A stretch of 64,000 nt of DNA from Phallus indusiatus (Eukaryota; Basidiomycota; Agaricomycetes; Phallales; Phallaceae). The DNA lies in the NCBI GenBank assembly GCA_027605045.1, contig JAQFWX010000015.1:356455-420454 (forward strand), read 5' to 3'. The translations under genes were made by a program, and so were the position numbers. Below the pieces are notes generated by a model that made no database searches, had not been told where the DNA came from, and saw only the letters and a program-made list of their open reading frames with translations. Positions within the stretch are counted from its first letter, which is position 1. Each line of letters starts with the position of its first letter. Positions 20,625 through 33,005 of this stretch are shown one piece after another.

Positions 20625-23600
20625 ATGATGTTCACGATACAGGACACCATTGCTGGACGGTGGCCGACGCTGACTCATGTGATGAACTGGCGAAGTTCTG
20701 AGTGGTCGATGTCGCTTCTCATTCCTGCTTATGGCTGTGCTGTATCGGCTGCTTTACTTTGCATTCATTTTCTTATCGTTGCATACCGTCACGCTACGCG
20801 GTCTGTCAATCCCGACGGAACGTCTAGTGACTCTAAAACGTTTGCTGCTAAAGTTAAAGCGCATATCCAAGACCATGGAGGAGTCGTCATCTGGGTATTC
20901 GAGATGATCAGATTACTCGGATGTGTTGCATTAGTCGGGCTCTCGTCGGTTTTGTCTCGCAAGGTTCAGTCTGAGGTTGCAGAAAATCTGAGTCCTATGA
21001 GCTGGTTGACCTTAGCATTTGTACGTGCATATTATGCTTTGACTTTTTTTTTGCCAGAAACTGATTCGTGTTAGGTGTATCAAACATTGCTTTCTTTCGG
21101 TGTCGTTATATCACGAACAGGATTCACTCGTACATTTTTCAAATTCAATCTGGTCGTCCTCCTTCTTCTCACCTGGACTGTATTCGCTGTCCGTGATCTT
21201 GCGCCTCTCTGCACATTCAACGGTCGCACTGTGGATAACCCTCATGACGGTCTTCTATGGGCATTGATATCTATTCTTAGCGTCGTCGGAATAATAGTTC
21301 CGTTGATCGCCCCTAGACAGTTTGTGCCTGTGGATTCTACTGTGAGTGTCACACAAGTACTTACACTGTCTATCCTTTTCCGCATTAACAAATCTAAACT
21401 AGGATCCAAAACCACCAAGTCCCCATCAAACGGCCTCTCCGCTTTCCATCCTTTTGTTTACCTGGCTCGATGGTCTCATATGGCGCGCTACACAAGTCGA
21501 ACGCGTTCCACTGGCTGAAATACCTGCCCTTCCTGATTCTTCTCACACATCTGTTATATCAAGTCGAGCATTCGTCAACATTGACCCATTTGCGGGGGAT
21601 ACCAAGATACCCATTAAACGTCGACACCTCTTTTGGGGTCTTTTGCGCACCTATCGCACAGACTATATCCTCATGGGAATTGTCATGATTCTCCAAGCTG
21701 CCGCATCTCTCAGCTCTCCATTTGCTCTCCAGAATCTTCTTGCATACCTCGAGACCAGAGGCGAAGGCTCACAAATCCGCCCTTGGGTGTGGGTTTTTCT
21801 CATGTTCTTCGCGCCCGTGTCGACTTCCATTCTCCAGCAACAGTATTATCGCCTGTATACCCGGGTTATGGTCCACCTTGAAGGAGTTTTGACGCAACTT
21901 GTTCTTGAGCATTCGTTGCGTATTCGGCTAGTTGCTGAGCCGGAAGGAGCAGCGTCTAAATCCAACAAAAGTTCACCAGCGCAAACACCGCGTAGTCATA
22001 CCCCAACTGCCTCTCAGCCACCTTCTTCCGCTAACGGTAATGGTAACGGTAACGATCAAGACACGGATGTCGGTGAAGGCGAAGGAAGCACCTTGGCAGA
22101 TTCCAATGTCTCTCTCAACACTGCCACATCGACTGTCGTCCCTAGTCCAACAGCTGCCTCCTCTCCCGGTGATGCGAAATCCAAAAACCTTGTAGGGAAG
22201 ATGAACAATCTTATATCAAGCGATCTTAAAGCTATCGGTGAAGCTGCTGAATTTATGCAGCCTTTCCTACTCGGTCCTTGTCTCACCATTGGGTGTGTTT
22301 TGTTTTTGTATAATATTTTGGGATGGAGCGCTTTTGTGGGTATTGTGGGTATGATTATCCAGCTGCCCATTCCTATTTGGTTAGCTCGGGTACTGCAGAG
22401 TGCGACAAAAAAGGTTACAGAGAAGGTTAGGACTCTGATTATCGATATCCCTTCATACGACTAATTTATTGTGATTAGAGAGACAGTCGTGTTGATGCAG
22501 CTACAGAAAGTACGTGGTACCTCTCCTTACTCCCTATTTGGTTGAATTGAAAATTTTTTTAGCTATGAGTGTCATACGCATGGTTAAACTTTTCGGATGG
22601 GAAGGAAAGATGAGTGATAGACTTGACAAGAAGCGAGAAGAGGAGCTTGAATGGGTATGGAAGAGTCGAATGTATGACATGGCTATCAATAATATCAAGT
22701 GGGTCCCCATAACTATCTATCCATGCTTGATTGTTGACTTCGCGTAGCTTTGTTCTACCCATGATCACGATGTTGTTGACTTTCGCCACTTATGTATGTT
22801 ATAACCAGGTTTATCGAATTTTTTGGAGTGCAAAGCCTAATGAACATTGATAGACGCTGATTCTTCGGAAACCATTAGATGCCGCCACCGTGTTCACTGC
22901 ACTCTCAGGTATGTTACGCATCGCGTTGTCACACTGGCACGTGTCGAATAGGAAAAAAAAACAAAAACAGCAATGCTAACGTCCCCGTTTTTGTCCTTAG
23001 TCTTTTGGATTTTACAAGGCCAGGTCAGACGTGTATTCTGGTTCGTTCCGTCAATTGTAAAAGGAAAAGTCTCCTTGGATCGTATGAATGACTTCATGAC
23101 AAATGTGCGTTGTAGTACTAGTGTCCGTAAAAAATATTCATCTAACCCCTATGACCAGACCGAATTACTCGATGCTTATACACCGGAGTCTGACACTACG
23201 ATTATACTAGGCCCTGATACTGACGCTGACGCCGACAAAATCGGTTTCCGTTCCGCCAAATTCAGTTGGTCCGTCGAACAGCCTGAATCCGGAAGTCTTA
23301 CACCCTCCAAAAGAAGGTTCCATCTCAACGTCGAAGATGAGGTTCTTTTCAAACCAGGAAAGATTAATTTGATTGTTGGACCTACTGGATCTGGAAAAAC
23401 GTCCATGTTGATGGCTCTTCTCGGTTAGAATTCAGTTTCGTTGCAGTACTAAGTTAAGTACTAAACGTGCTGTTGTTGATTAGGCGAGATGCATTTTATG
23501 CCTTATTCGCCCAAGTCGTGGTTTAATCTTCCTCGAGCTGGTGGCGTTGCTTATGCTGCGCAAGAATCGTGGGTGTTGAACGATACGATCAAGGTATGTA

Positions 23601-26600
23601 CCGTTTCTTTTCTGAGAGACCACCGATATGAACATGTTCGTATGTATGTAGGACAACATTGTATTTGGTGCCGCTTTTGATGAGGACAGATATAAGAAAG
23701 GTATAGTTTTCGCGTAATTTTTGGCAATATTGCTCGCATTTATCATGTTCTGCGGATATCTAGTTATCCACCAGTGCGGTCTAACTCGTGATCTTTCATT
23801 ATTCGACGCTGGCGATTTGACCGAGGTTGGAGAGAAGGGATTAACTCTAAGGTATAAATGTTCCCAACTATTCTTTCGTTAGTTTTGATGTTGACTATAA
23901 TCAACAGTGGTGGTCAAAAGGTGACCATTCAAAATCTTAAATGAAGCTTTACTTACAACAAATTTCATTTTATCAGGCTCGCGTTACTTTAGGTATGTTC
24001 CGAGACTTTTTGTATGGATAATGCTTAATCATTTGGTACCCGTCAGCCCGAGCGATTTACTCAAATGCTGAAATCTTAGTCTTGGATGATGTACGTGTAT
24101 GCTTTTATCTCTTCAGCAATCTTATGCATGTTTTGCATAGGTTCTCAGTGCACTTGATGTACACACATCGAAGTGGATCCTTGAAAAATGCTTCTTGGGA
24201 GACTTAGTCAAAGGTAGAACATTGATTATGGTGGTACGTCTTTTGCCTTTCGGATTATTACTTCCTTCAGTTTGGACACCTTTTTTTTTCTTAGACTCAC
24301 AATGTTAGCATGGTCGGACCGCATGCGGACTTTGTCGTGTCCTTGGGCTCAGACGGGCGCGTTCTTGCCCAGGGATCGTTTGAAGAAGTTTTATCTCATA
24401 GTTCTAAGCTTCGAAGAGAGGTTTCCGAAAATTTGAAAGAAGTCGAAAAGGCCGATCAGGAAGTAGATGCTGTGGAAAACCCGGATGATGCTGCCAAAGG
24501 CGCTTCGGATGGAAAGCTTGTTGTTGAAGAGGAGAGCGGTATCGGACATCTCAGCTTGGCTTCGTGTAAGCTTTTTCTCTCACTCTCTTTTGTAAAATGA
24601 ACCTATTGTTGACGCGAGTATGATCAAAAAAAAGTGAAAATGTATTTTAAGGCTTTTGGAGGAAAATGGCCAACTACGTTCTGGATCGCGTTCTGGTCAG
24701 CTACTTTCTTTGAATGTATCGTCGAGGTGTTTCAACCCTGGTTCCTCGGTCAATGGGCTACGCAATATGAAACCCATCCTCCTGAGGAAGTCAATGTACC
24801 TTAGTAAGTTTGTTGCTCGACATCGACTTTCTTTCGTTCGCTTAAGAGTATGTTAGCTACCTTGGGGGATATGCTTTCCTCGTGATATTGATGTTACTGG
24901 TTTTCGGGATTGCCCAGATTGGGTTAGCCCTTGGAACCGTGTATTCCGCTCGGACAATTCATAAAAAATTAATAGATACTGTTTTGGGTACCACGTTGAG
25001 GTTGGTAGTGCCTTTTACGCGGTCGATATGTCTTTACTGATGTCTTTTGTCCTTGCAGATGGCTGGACAAAACTCCCACATCTCGAGTCATAACGAGATG
25101 TACACAGGACATTTCATCACGTACGTAACGCCGTTTGCGTCCTTCTCTCCGGCGAATTCCCTGACATGCGGTTTTACGTCGCTTTCACCTACAGTTGACA
25201 GTCAAATTCCAAATACACTATCCAATGTCTTTGAACTAACTGTCTTGATCATTGTGCGCTTTTTCGCCATCGTGATACTGACGCCCATATTCGGTTTCAT
25301 GGGTCTCGCCGTGATGATACTAGGATTGATGGTCGGACATCTTTATATTAAGGCGCAGTTGTCTGTCAAGCGTGAAATGGATAAAGCGAAGTCCCCTGTC
25401 ATGGGTCATTTCCAGAGCACGACTGATGGAATCAGTAAGTGAATGCTGGTACTATATCATTTGTTGTTCTGACAATATTATCGTTCAATTCTATAGTTTC
25501 TATTCGAGCTTATGGCGCACAGGAAAAGTTCAAGAAAGATTCGATGACTAAAATTGATAGCTATTCTCAGGCAGCTTTGATCAACTGGGATTTGAACAGG
25601 TATACGATTTGCTTTCACATAAATTTGTATAGCGTTCGTTAATACCTTCTATTTATTCAAGATGGATAACTATACGTGTGGACGTCTTGGGGGATCTTTT
25701 CTCTAGTTGTCTTGCTGCATACTTCGTCTATTACGCTGATAAAGTTACCGCTGCGAACTCGGGCTTTGAACTCAATATAGCGGTCTCTTTCGGGTCTTTG
25801 GTGCTTTTCTGGGTGAGAATGGTAAATCTATTCGAAACTCAGGGTAAGAGACAGATGTCTTATAAATTAGATATTAGAACTGACATTACCACTTCCTCCA
25901 GGTAACAGGTATAAATTGCGTGGTGTATCGAGTTGGGCGTTTTCTGATTAGTATATCATAGTATCGAACGTCTGCACCAGTACATGGTTATCGAGCAAGA
26001 AGAAAAACCTACAAGTGACGGTGTGCCTCCTGCTTATTGGCCTGCATCTGGCAATCTTCGCGTCGAAAATCTTTCTGCGCGATATTCTAAAGTAAGCCAA
26101 ACCACTCGTTTTGCTTTTGATCGCCATCTGATTCTTTTTTGTCAGGATGGGCCACGTGTGCTGCATGACATATCATTCGAGGTGAAGAGTGGAGAGCGTA
26201 TTGGCATTGGTATGTGCGCTGTTGTCGTTAATATGACGCATCATTAACGAAAAACGATGTAGTTGGTCGTACAGGAAGTGGCAAAGTCAGTTTTCTGTTT
26301 TCGCTGAAAATTTCATACTCACCTTGATACAGAGCTCGCTAACGTTGTCGCTTCTTCGCTGCATCGTCACCGAAGGAAATGTGTACTATGATGGCCTTTT
26401 AACATCCGCCGTCAATCTTGATGCCCTACGGTCGAACGTCACGATTATTCCTCAAGTACCCGAGCTTTTGAGCGGTACTTTGCGCCAGAATTTAGATCCA
26501 TTTGACCAGTACGACGATATAACATTGAACAATGCTCTACGTTCCGCCGGTCTATTTTCACTTCAAACAGAGGACGAGGAAAGCAGGATGACGTTAGATA

Positions 26601-27151
26601 GTGCCGTTTCCAGAGGTGGTGGGAATTTATCAGTTGGCCAGCGTCAGATAATCGCTTTAGCTCGAGCGATAGTACGGGAGAGCAAGCTGCTTATTTTAGA
26701 TGAGGCTACATCGGCCATCGGTGAGTTTTTCTTCGAAACATCATAAGCCTCTTCCTGTTGAATCAAGTACCCTTTAGATTACAAAACCGATGCCGTCATT
26801 CAAGAATCACTTCGACACGAGCTTAACAAGGATGTGACAGTCCTTACTGTTGCTCATCGTTTACAGACTATTATGGACGCTGACAAAATTGTAAGCATCG
26901 AGTGTTTGAGCATTAGGAGGTGATTTCAGCAGGACTGATTCGCATTCTCTTTAGATGGTACTTGACGCAGGCCGGATTGTATGTTCCAATCTTGTGGGCT
27001 ATGTTGAATTAGAACTAACTTTGTCCCGTAGGTTGAATTTGACTCTCCCAAGGAATTGTTGAAGAACTCCTCTGGATTTCTTCGTTCACTAGTTGACGAA
27101 AGTGGTGATAAAGACGCATTGTATGCTGCTGCTGGAGCGTCACCATCTTGA
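20625..27151 (+). CDS. ABCC-type (MRP) ATP-binding cassette transporter
   Basis: A full-length multidrug-resistance-associated protein, which exports conjugates or drugs across the plasma or vacuolar membrane. Order: an N-terminal TMD0 of several helices (from MMFTIQDTIAGRW), TMD1 with a Ser/Gly/Asn-rich linker (21930-22160), NBD1, TMD2 (FWSATFFECIVEVF; RWLDKTPTSRV), NBD2. NBD1 has Walker A GPTGSGKTSMLM (23372-23410), signature LSGGQKARVTLA, Walker B ILVLDD and the H-loop MVTHNVS. NBD2 has VGRTGSGKSS, signature LSVGQRQ, LLILDEAT, and VAHRLQT. NBD1 has Asp in place of the catalytic Glu after Walker B (LDD), usual in ABCC. About 20 introns; three very small exons (23908-23920, 23977-23992, 26263-26285) carry the NBD1 signature and the NBD2 Walker A. 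The start at 20625 is the ATG after a likely leader intron; an upstream frame from 20376 is less convincing. All motifs are intact. Confidence 0.93.
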
Positions 27152-27468
27152 TTAAAGTTTGTATACGGGTCGACCATTTCATTCATATTTTTCCGTTTTC
27201 ATATTTGTTTATAAATCAAATAAACGGATTTGTATTTGTCAGAGATCGAAGTTTGCTTGAGATAACCCTTGCGTTTTCATAACTACAGTATAGGCTAAGT
27301 CGCGCATTCGCCTGTGGAATCAACTTCGGCCAGATGAAAATTTCAATGAGTCAATCAGTTTGAAGCTTATTTATTACCCAAAAAATGTCAAGGAAGCGCC
27401 TTGACTCGTTTACGTTTATTAACATTCAAAAGATTTTTGCGACAATTTAGTGTCCAATAGTGTCCATG
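27152..27468. other. Shared 3' region of convergent genes
   Basis: Lies between the ABC transporter (plus) and the F-box gene (minus), which end tail to tail. It is AT-rich and should hold both polyadenylation regions. No gene seen. Confidence 0.5.
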
Positions 27469-29107
27469 TTACAGAGTTGAAACGAAAATGACACTGCTAT
27501 TGTTTGATTGCAAAACAGACTCAACGCCGTCTTCGATTGTGTGGCAGCGAACAGATATTTCTAGTATACGATCTGTTTTCCGTCGAAGGTCATAGCACGT
27601 GCGGATTAGGGAGGCATGCTTCTTGGTAAATTGGCTTTTCGGTAGCTCCATTGTTAGTTCAATTAGACGGGGACAGAGTAGTTCTGAACCGGGTAAGTAT
27701 CTTTGAAGGATTGAAAGTGAGTGATGTACCTTCAGAGCTCCGAGGTAAGAAGTCCAGCTCAAAGTTCCACGTGTGACTAGCGTGGGAATCCGAGGCCTCA
27801 GCCTCAGATTGGACTAATGTTAAACCCAATAAGCACAGAACACATGATTCAACGACGTCGACATCTGTTGAGAACAGTTGTTTGATAGACAGAGAAATCA
27901 AATCACGTAATGACGATAGAATGGTTGACAATGCTGTTTGTTCTAGAGGACCATCGACTTCTATGTCTAAATGGGTTATAGAGGATGTGTTGACGGACTG
28001 CATCAATCCGTCCCAAAGAAACAATAACTCCGTTGCGTTCTCGTGCGAATACACGAGCTTGTTGTTATAGAACTGGTGGTGGGTATTCTCCTGAAAGGAT
28101 ACGTAGATAAAGTCGGCATCGGTGAATGTGATATGGAGGGAGGTGAAGTGCGCTTGATATAGCGTTTGGGACAACGAGTCCGTTAAGTTCGGTTGATATT
28201 GAAAATCAAAATACCAATTGAAGTCCGGAGAAGGTACTATGTGTTCCAAGATCAGGATCAGCAAATCCACAGAGGTGTTCACCTCGAGGTCGAGCCTTTT
28301 TAAGCAGGGCAGATTGACCTTACGACCGGATGTGGAAGAGTCGACCGATGACCTTACAAACCATTCCCAAGCAGTATATAGGCGGAATAGCTTGAGACAC
28401 GGCGATAAAGCAAGAAGATCCAGGAAGCGTCCGAAATCTAAGGTTAGGGAGTAAGGAAGAGAAAGTTGAAGCTCCGACAGATCACGGAATAAAGGGCAGT
28501 TTAACTCGCGAAAATCGTATGAAAGTTCGTGACGTAGGTGTTTAAGATTCGGAGCCTCTTTAGAGAAAAGTGTGTTTAAGAATGTATCCTCGAGAGGAAG
28601 ACCGAAATTATTGTACCAAAAGCGAAACGTTTCTAGTTGGGGCGCAGGTCGGCGCAGGCCTGCCAAAACTTGTTGAATAGATTTATGCAAGGGATCTGAA
28701 AGCTCTAGCACGTGGGAACTATTTATCTCCACTTGTAATAACTTGAATCGATAAATTTGCGACAAAAGAGAGGAGATCGTATTGTCATCATAATCCGCCT
28801 TGATGTGACTCCTCATAACGAAGATTACATTCAGCAAAGCCGAACCAGACCGCCGAAGAAGCTCCAATACTCCGCTTGGCCTTATTCGTGGAATTATGAG
28901 CACCGACCACACCGATGGATCTGATAAAAGAGCGTATCTCCATGAACGACAAACATGCGACGCGGGTATGGGAGGGGAGACAAGCTGTAGATCTAATTCG
29001 GTACCGTCAGGTTCTAGCGCCCGCGGAATGTACTCATACGCGTAGACCGTTATTTGGCGAAGAATATCGTAAGGAAGACGAGTGGATGCAGGAGAATCTC
29101 GTTCCAT
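27469..29107 (-). CDS. F-box-like protein with leucine-rich C-terminal part
   Basis: Probable substrate adaptor of an SCF ubiquitin ligase; such genes are numerous in mushrooms. The start at 29107 is soon followed by the F-box (LPYDILRQITVYAYEY, then HVCRSWRYALLSDPSVW, residues about 12-70). Leucine-rich, irregular repeats follow (LKHLRHELSYDF; LSELQLSLPYSL). The long frame stops at 27659, but a better end is reached if an intron of about 40 bases is removed near 27770-27730 (GTCACACG to CGGAG): this continues as LKVHHSLSILQRYL and CPRLIELTMEL to a stop at 27469. That tail has the leucine pattern of the rest. The short intron is uncertain; the alternative is a frameshift or the earlier stop. 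Confidence 0.75.
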
Positions 29108-29501
29108 TTGGAATGATACGTAGATTTAAATTGAAAAAAACTAGTTTTGCAGCCTATCGGCGAGTGTAGACCGTGTAAGTCGGAGTGTGACGCGTGTTAC
29201 TCATTCGCTTGTTGTCTTCCCTTGCGGCGGTTGCCTTGAGTTGTTTTAGAGTCAAATGGAACCTTCAGGAGGTTTGCGCGTAAAAGCCGAAACATTTTAG
29301 GTCAACTCTGCTTTTCGGACATTTAAAAGATAATTAGTATTGCTATTAGCCTCTGGGCGTCAACTCAAAGACAGGACGCACTGTTACCTTTGTAAATACT
29401 AGTATTTATGTAGAAGTTATTATTTTACAAGAACATTCAGACTTCATGCATAATACATAATCAGCTACATTCTCGAGTCCGATTGACACAATCACTATTG
29501 A
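29108..29501. other. Intergenic between F-box gene and array copy 1
   Basis: Holds the F-box gene promoter and the 3' end of the first DUF6533 gene. No gene seen. Confidence 0.45.
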
Positions 29502-30848
29502 TTATGATCGTTTTGAAGTCAGTGAAGCGCGGCCTTGCAAAGGATCACTGGAGACAGTATTTGAAGCGATGGAACGAAGATTAATGATCAAGTTACAGCA
29601 CTGAAATGCCATTAGAATTTTTTCTCAGATCAACAGTTAAAGACTCACGCAAGTAGATGTAGTGGTGATTAACAGCCTATTCAACAGAGTACATTGAACT
29701 TATTTCCGGACGGGAGAGAAAAATTCAAGATACATACAGAGTGGAAGAATTGCCCAAACCCTGTGCTTTAAAGACAATAATGACGCAAAAGATTAAATTC
29801 ACTGGGGACAAATTATATTACAATGAATGAAAGTGTACACACCCACATACCGACAATAAAGAAGTAGGCCCAAAGACCGTCTCTTACAAAAACCATGTAT
29901 AAAGGGGAATATTGTAATCCTAGTCTTGATGATTTATATTGTTCACGAATAACTTTGGTTAACAAACATGCGAAAAGAATGCTTTGGTAGCTGAGCATGC
30001 CGATCCTTTTCAATATGAGAGAATCTGAGAATCGGCGATTAAGATAGAGTGTGAATAAATACATACCACACAACTGCTAATTTGTGAGGGTAATCCACTG
30101 GTACACAATTCTCTTCTATCAGAGTATATAAGGTTGTTTTATAGCGTGGCAAGAAACCGATGCCGACCGAAAAAATTGCTATTTCCCAACCAATAAAGAG
30201 AGCGATCAATAGAATGAGAATACGTTTTTCTCTCCCATAGATTGCATAAACTACAGATCCGTAATCCATTTGTGCAGATCTCAAAGAAAAACTTTAAACT
30301 TACCTCTATAAGCCAAAAAAACATCCGCGGAGGCCACCACAAGCATACCTCCCAAGGCCACGACCCATTTGCCTACTGAGCAAATTGAATCTGACATTAG
30401 CTTGGATGCGACAACCACAAATCTAAATTAAGCTCAGGATTGATTTTAGGCAATGCGTATCTCTAAATAATTCTCACGAGCTAATTGAAATGGGTAGATA
30501 ACGGACGATTAAAAACACAACTTTGACGGGAGACCAGTTGGAACTAATAAGGGAATACAATGAGTAATGGCTTGATTTCGAGTCTGGAGTCTGAACCTAC
30601 CCCCAAATGTATGTCAACTGGTCAAGGTTAACCTTTCAATAATTGCTTGAGTTAAATAGATCCCAGCACTGACCTCATCGCCGAATGTTAACAAAGTATC
30701 GTATACCTGCACGATTGAAGCGGCAGCTTCGATGAAGATAAATAATCAAGGGGCAAACTCGTTTCTTAAACTACAATGACTCACCATAAAGATAATGAGC
30801 GATATATTGTTCGGATACGACCCTGACCAGCATTGCCTGCGCTTCCAT
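29502..30848 (-). CDS. DUF6533-type multipass membrane protein, array copy 1
   Basis: The leftmost of six tandem paralogues. First exon MEAQAMLVRVVSEQYIAHY ends in a GTGAGT donor. The next exons give VQVYDTLLTFGDEV, then WSPVKVVFLIVRYLP, the DUF6533 hallmark (a YD-LLT-DEV segment, then W...K..FL..RYLP). Splicing across 30305-30250 gives LAYRVYAIYGREKR, the second family motif. Hydrophobic helices follow (ILILLIALFIGWEIAIF) and then FVRDGLWAYFFIVG. A last exon with the cytosolic motif NLIINLRS ends at 29502. Six or seven transmembrane helices are expected. The family is common in basidiomycetes and has no known function; topology resembles that of 7-helix proteins, but I claim no receptor role. 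I see no break in the frame. Confidence 0.78.
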
Positions 30849-32297
30849 CAAATCCTTCTCCCGCGATATACAAAGAGTAGAGAAAAGGCTGGCGTAAAGT
30901 GGTATTGGGCCCAGTTAAACAAAAAAGTGATTCTGGGTCTCCCTATATATATAAAACTCTTGCGAAGTATCCTTAGAGATCTTCACTCGAGTGAATTGCC
31001 TGAGCGGTGGATCAATCCATCTGGATGAGTTCTCTCTTCGAAATCGTGATGGTGGCGACGTGCAACTAGCTACAACCTAATAGCCTACAACCAATTCAGC
31101 ATGAGAACATAACCATGGAGTTCACTTGTATCTCCTGTGCCTGGCGATATTCTGAAAATGGACGGTATCTGAAAATGGACGGTATATTCCCGCGTACTTT
31201 CTTTGGCTTCGGTATGTAACCATTGGTACCTTGCGATCACGACGCAGGTATGGCTTGTTTAATTCATGGCGCTCTACCTGATGTAACGAGATTAAGCAGC
31301 GGTAGTCATTTGATCGCGTTTTGCAAAGGAATTGAGATTCGTACCCGTCGCTGATGTGGATTCCAAAGACCTTCGTGTAAGTGCCCTGCGACTTCACATC
31401 CTGATACGTGCGCGTGGTGCATGTGATGCCTTTTCGGTTGGACGACGGACAATATCATTATCAGAGAAAGCGTTGGTTTTTCTGAAAGTCCAACCTTACT
31501 TTACTTCACAACGATGGAACAGTTAGTACGTCGAGAAGGTAGATTTACAAGAGCAGTTCCCATCATTTGGTATCATTCACTACGCACGCTCCATTTGCAT
31601 CAGGTTTACCGTGATTTATGTTCTTCCGCAGTACGCACCGCCGCTTCCTAAATCTATTTTTACACGATCATCGTTATTGATGAAAAATGAATTCAAAGGT
31701 GCAAAGTTGTAGAGTTACATCCCGGTCGAATTCAAACACCCGCCGAGAGTATTTCTTCGTCTTTTTGTGCTATGTAGCATAACTATGCAATTTTGAACAA
31801 ACTCTACCGCTCAAAACGCCGGAAGGAACGTACCACTGTGAGTCTGGAACGTTGAGTCGGAGCCGTGGGTACTTGGTGTAGCTTCCGTATCTGTCTCGTT
31901 TGATGTTGAATTAATAATACTAGGCGGTTATTCAGAGTCTAGGCTGTCATTTTTTGGAACAAGGCTCGTTATGAGTCAATTGGGGACATGCTGATCGATC
32001 TCCCATCATCCAGGTCGTGCATTCCCACTTTGTCCCATATGCCACACACCTGCATATTACAATGAATACAAGTGGAGTTTGTATTCAAAAGAAAGGGCCC
32101 TGAATATTGAAGACATCAGACGTGTATTCATTTGCTATTTTCATTCAGGTGGCTTTAGACGTAGATACTTTCCCCCTCTTACATCCGCGCGTCACAAGAC
32201 GAACTAACTGATTCAGTTTGATCACGTATTGTTAATTGCGGCTGTCTTTCAAAACACGTGAGATTATCTTCGTCCAAATTCGACTCTTATATTAATT
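30849..32297. other. Intergenic within the array, no gene seen
   Basis: Contains the promoter of copy 1 just above 30848. A plus-strand frame near 31332-31526 is open but has no recognisable features. The rest is AT-rich and non-coding as far as I can see. Confidence 0.4.
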
Positions 32298-32585
32298 TTG
32301 GTCACCTCGAGCCTGCAAGCCATTGTAGTGGCTGACTTCACGTTACACCTTCGTCACCGTAATCTGGCTCGAGTTGAAGCTAGCGGCATATCTTTATCGA
32401 CGATTCGTTTCGGGACTATACTTCAACACGCGCACCAATCGTTCTGTCTGGAGCTTGCTACGCCAGAGGAGATTGATATTGATGCTGACGAAGGAAATAG
32501 GTTTTGTTATGAGATCAGTTCAACAGCCATTGAGGATGATGGTCAAACTGGATCTCGAGAAGGGGAGCTTGAAGCTTTTGCTTGA
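32298..32585 (+). CDS. Hypothetical ORF, member of a duplicated pair (with 35793-36137)
   Basis: About 95 codons; the part LARVEASGISLSTIRFGTI and its continuation are clearly related to LTRIKTSGVSLSILRSGSI in the ORF at 35793. Both lie 300-420 bases beyond the 3' end of a DUF6533 gene and on the opposite strand. Related DNA rather than protein constraint could explain this, because the surrounding block is duplicated too. The readings differ by frame-shifting changes near the end (DADEGNRF versus GAGEES). It may be a gene remnant. No family recognised. Confidence 0.3.
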   Translation: MVTSSLQAIVVADFTLHLRHRNLARVEASGISLSTIRFGTILQHAHQSFCLELATPEEIDIDADEGNRFCYEISSTAIEDDGQTGSREGELEAFA

Positions 32586-33005
32586 TACTATGCATAGGTT
32601 CCGCATTTCGCTGTTGTAAACAGATCAAGATGGAGAATAAGTCCATCAAAAACGTATGTTTAATGCATCTGTAATATCCATTGCGTATTGCATGGTGGCC
32701 TGGATCACTGAATCAAAACTTCTATACCAACGCTCACTCTTCACCGTTGCGACAGAATATATTTGTCCTTTGACGGTCCACACATAGACAGACAAGGATG
32801 AAATGACCCTATACTGCGCTTGTCAATGGACAATTAAAATTCATATTGAAATAGTTGGGTTTGTGGCCATTCAGTCGGTGAGATGTTACATACTACAGTA
32901 TTGGCTTCAAGTGTCAAGATCGTGGCGGCATCAGTTTTAAATTTTATAAAATTCGTGCCATTATTGTACATACTGTACATCAACAGTCGAAAAATTTAGA
33001 TGAGG

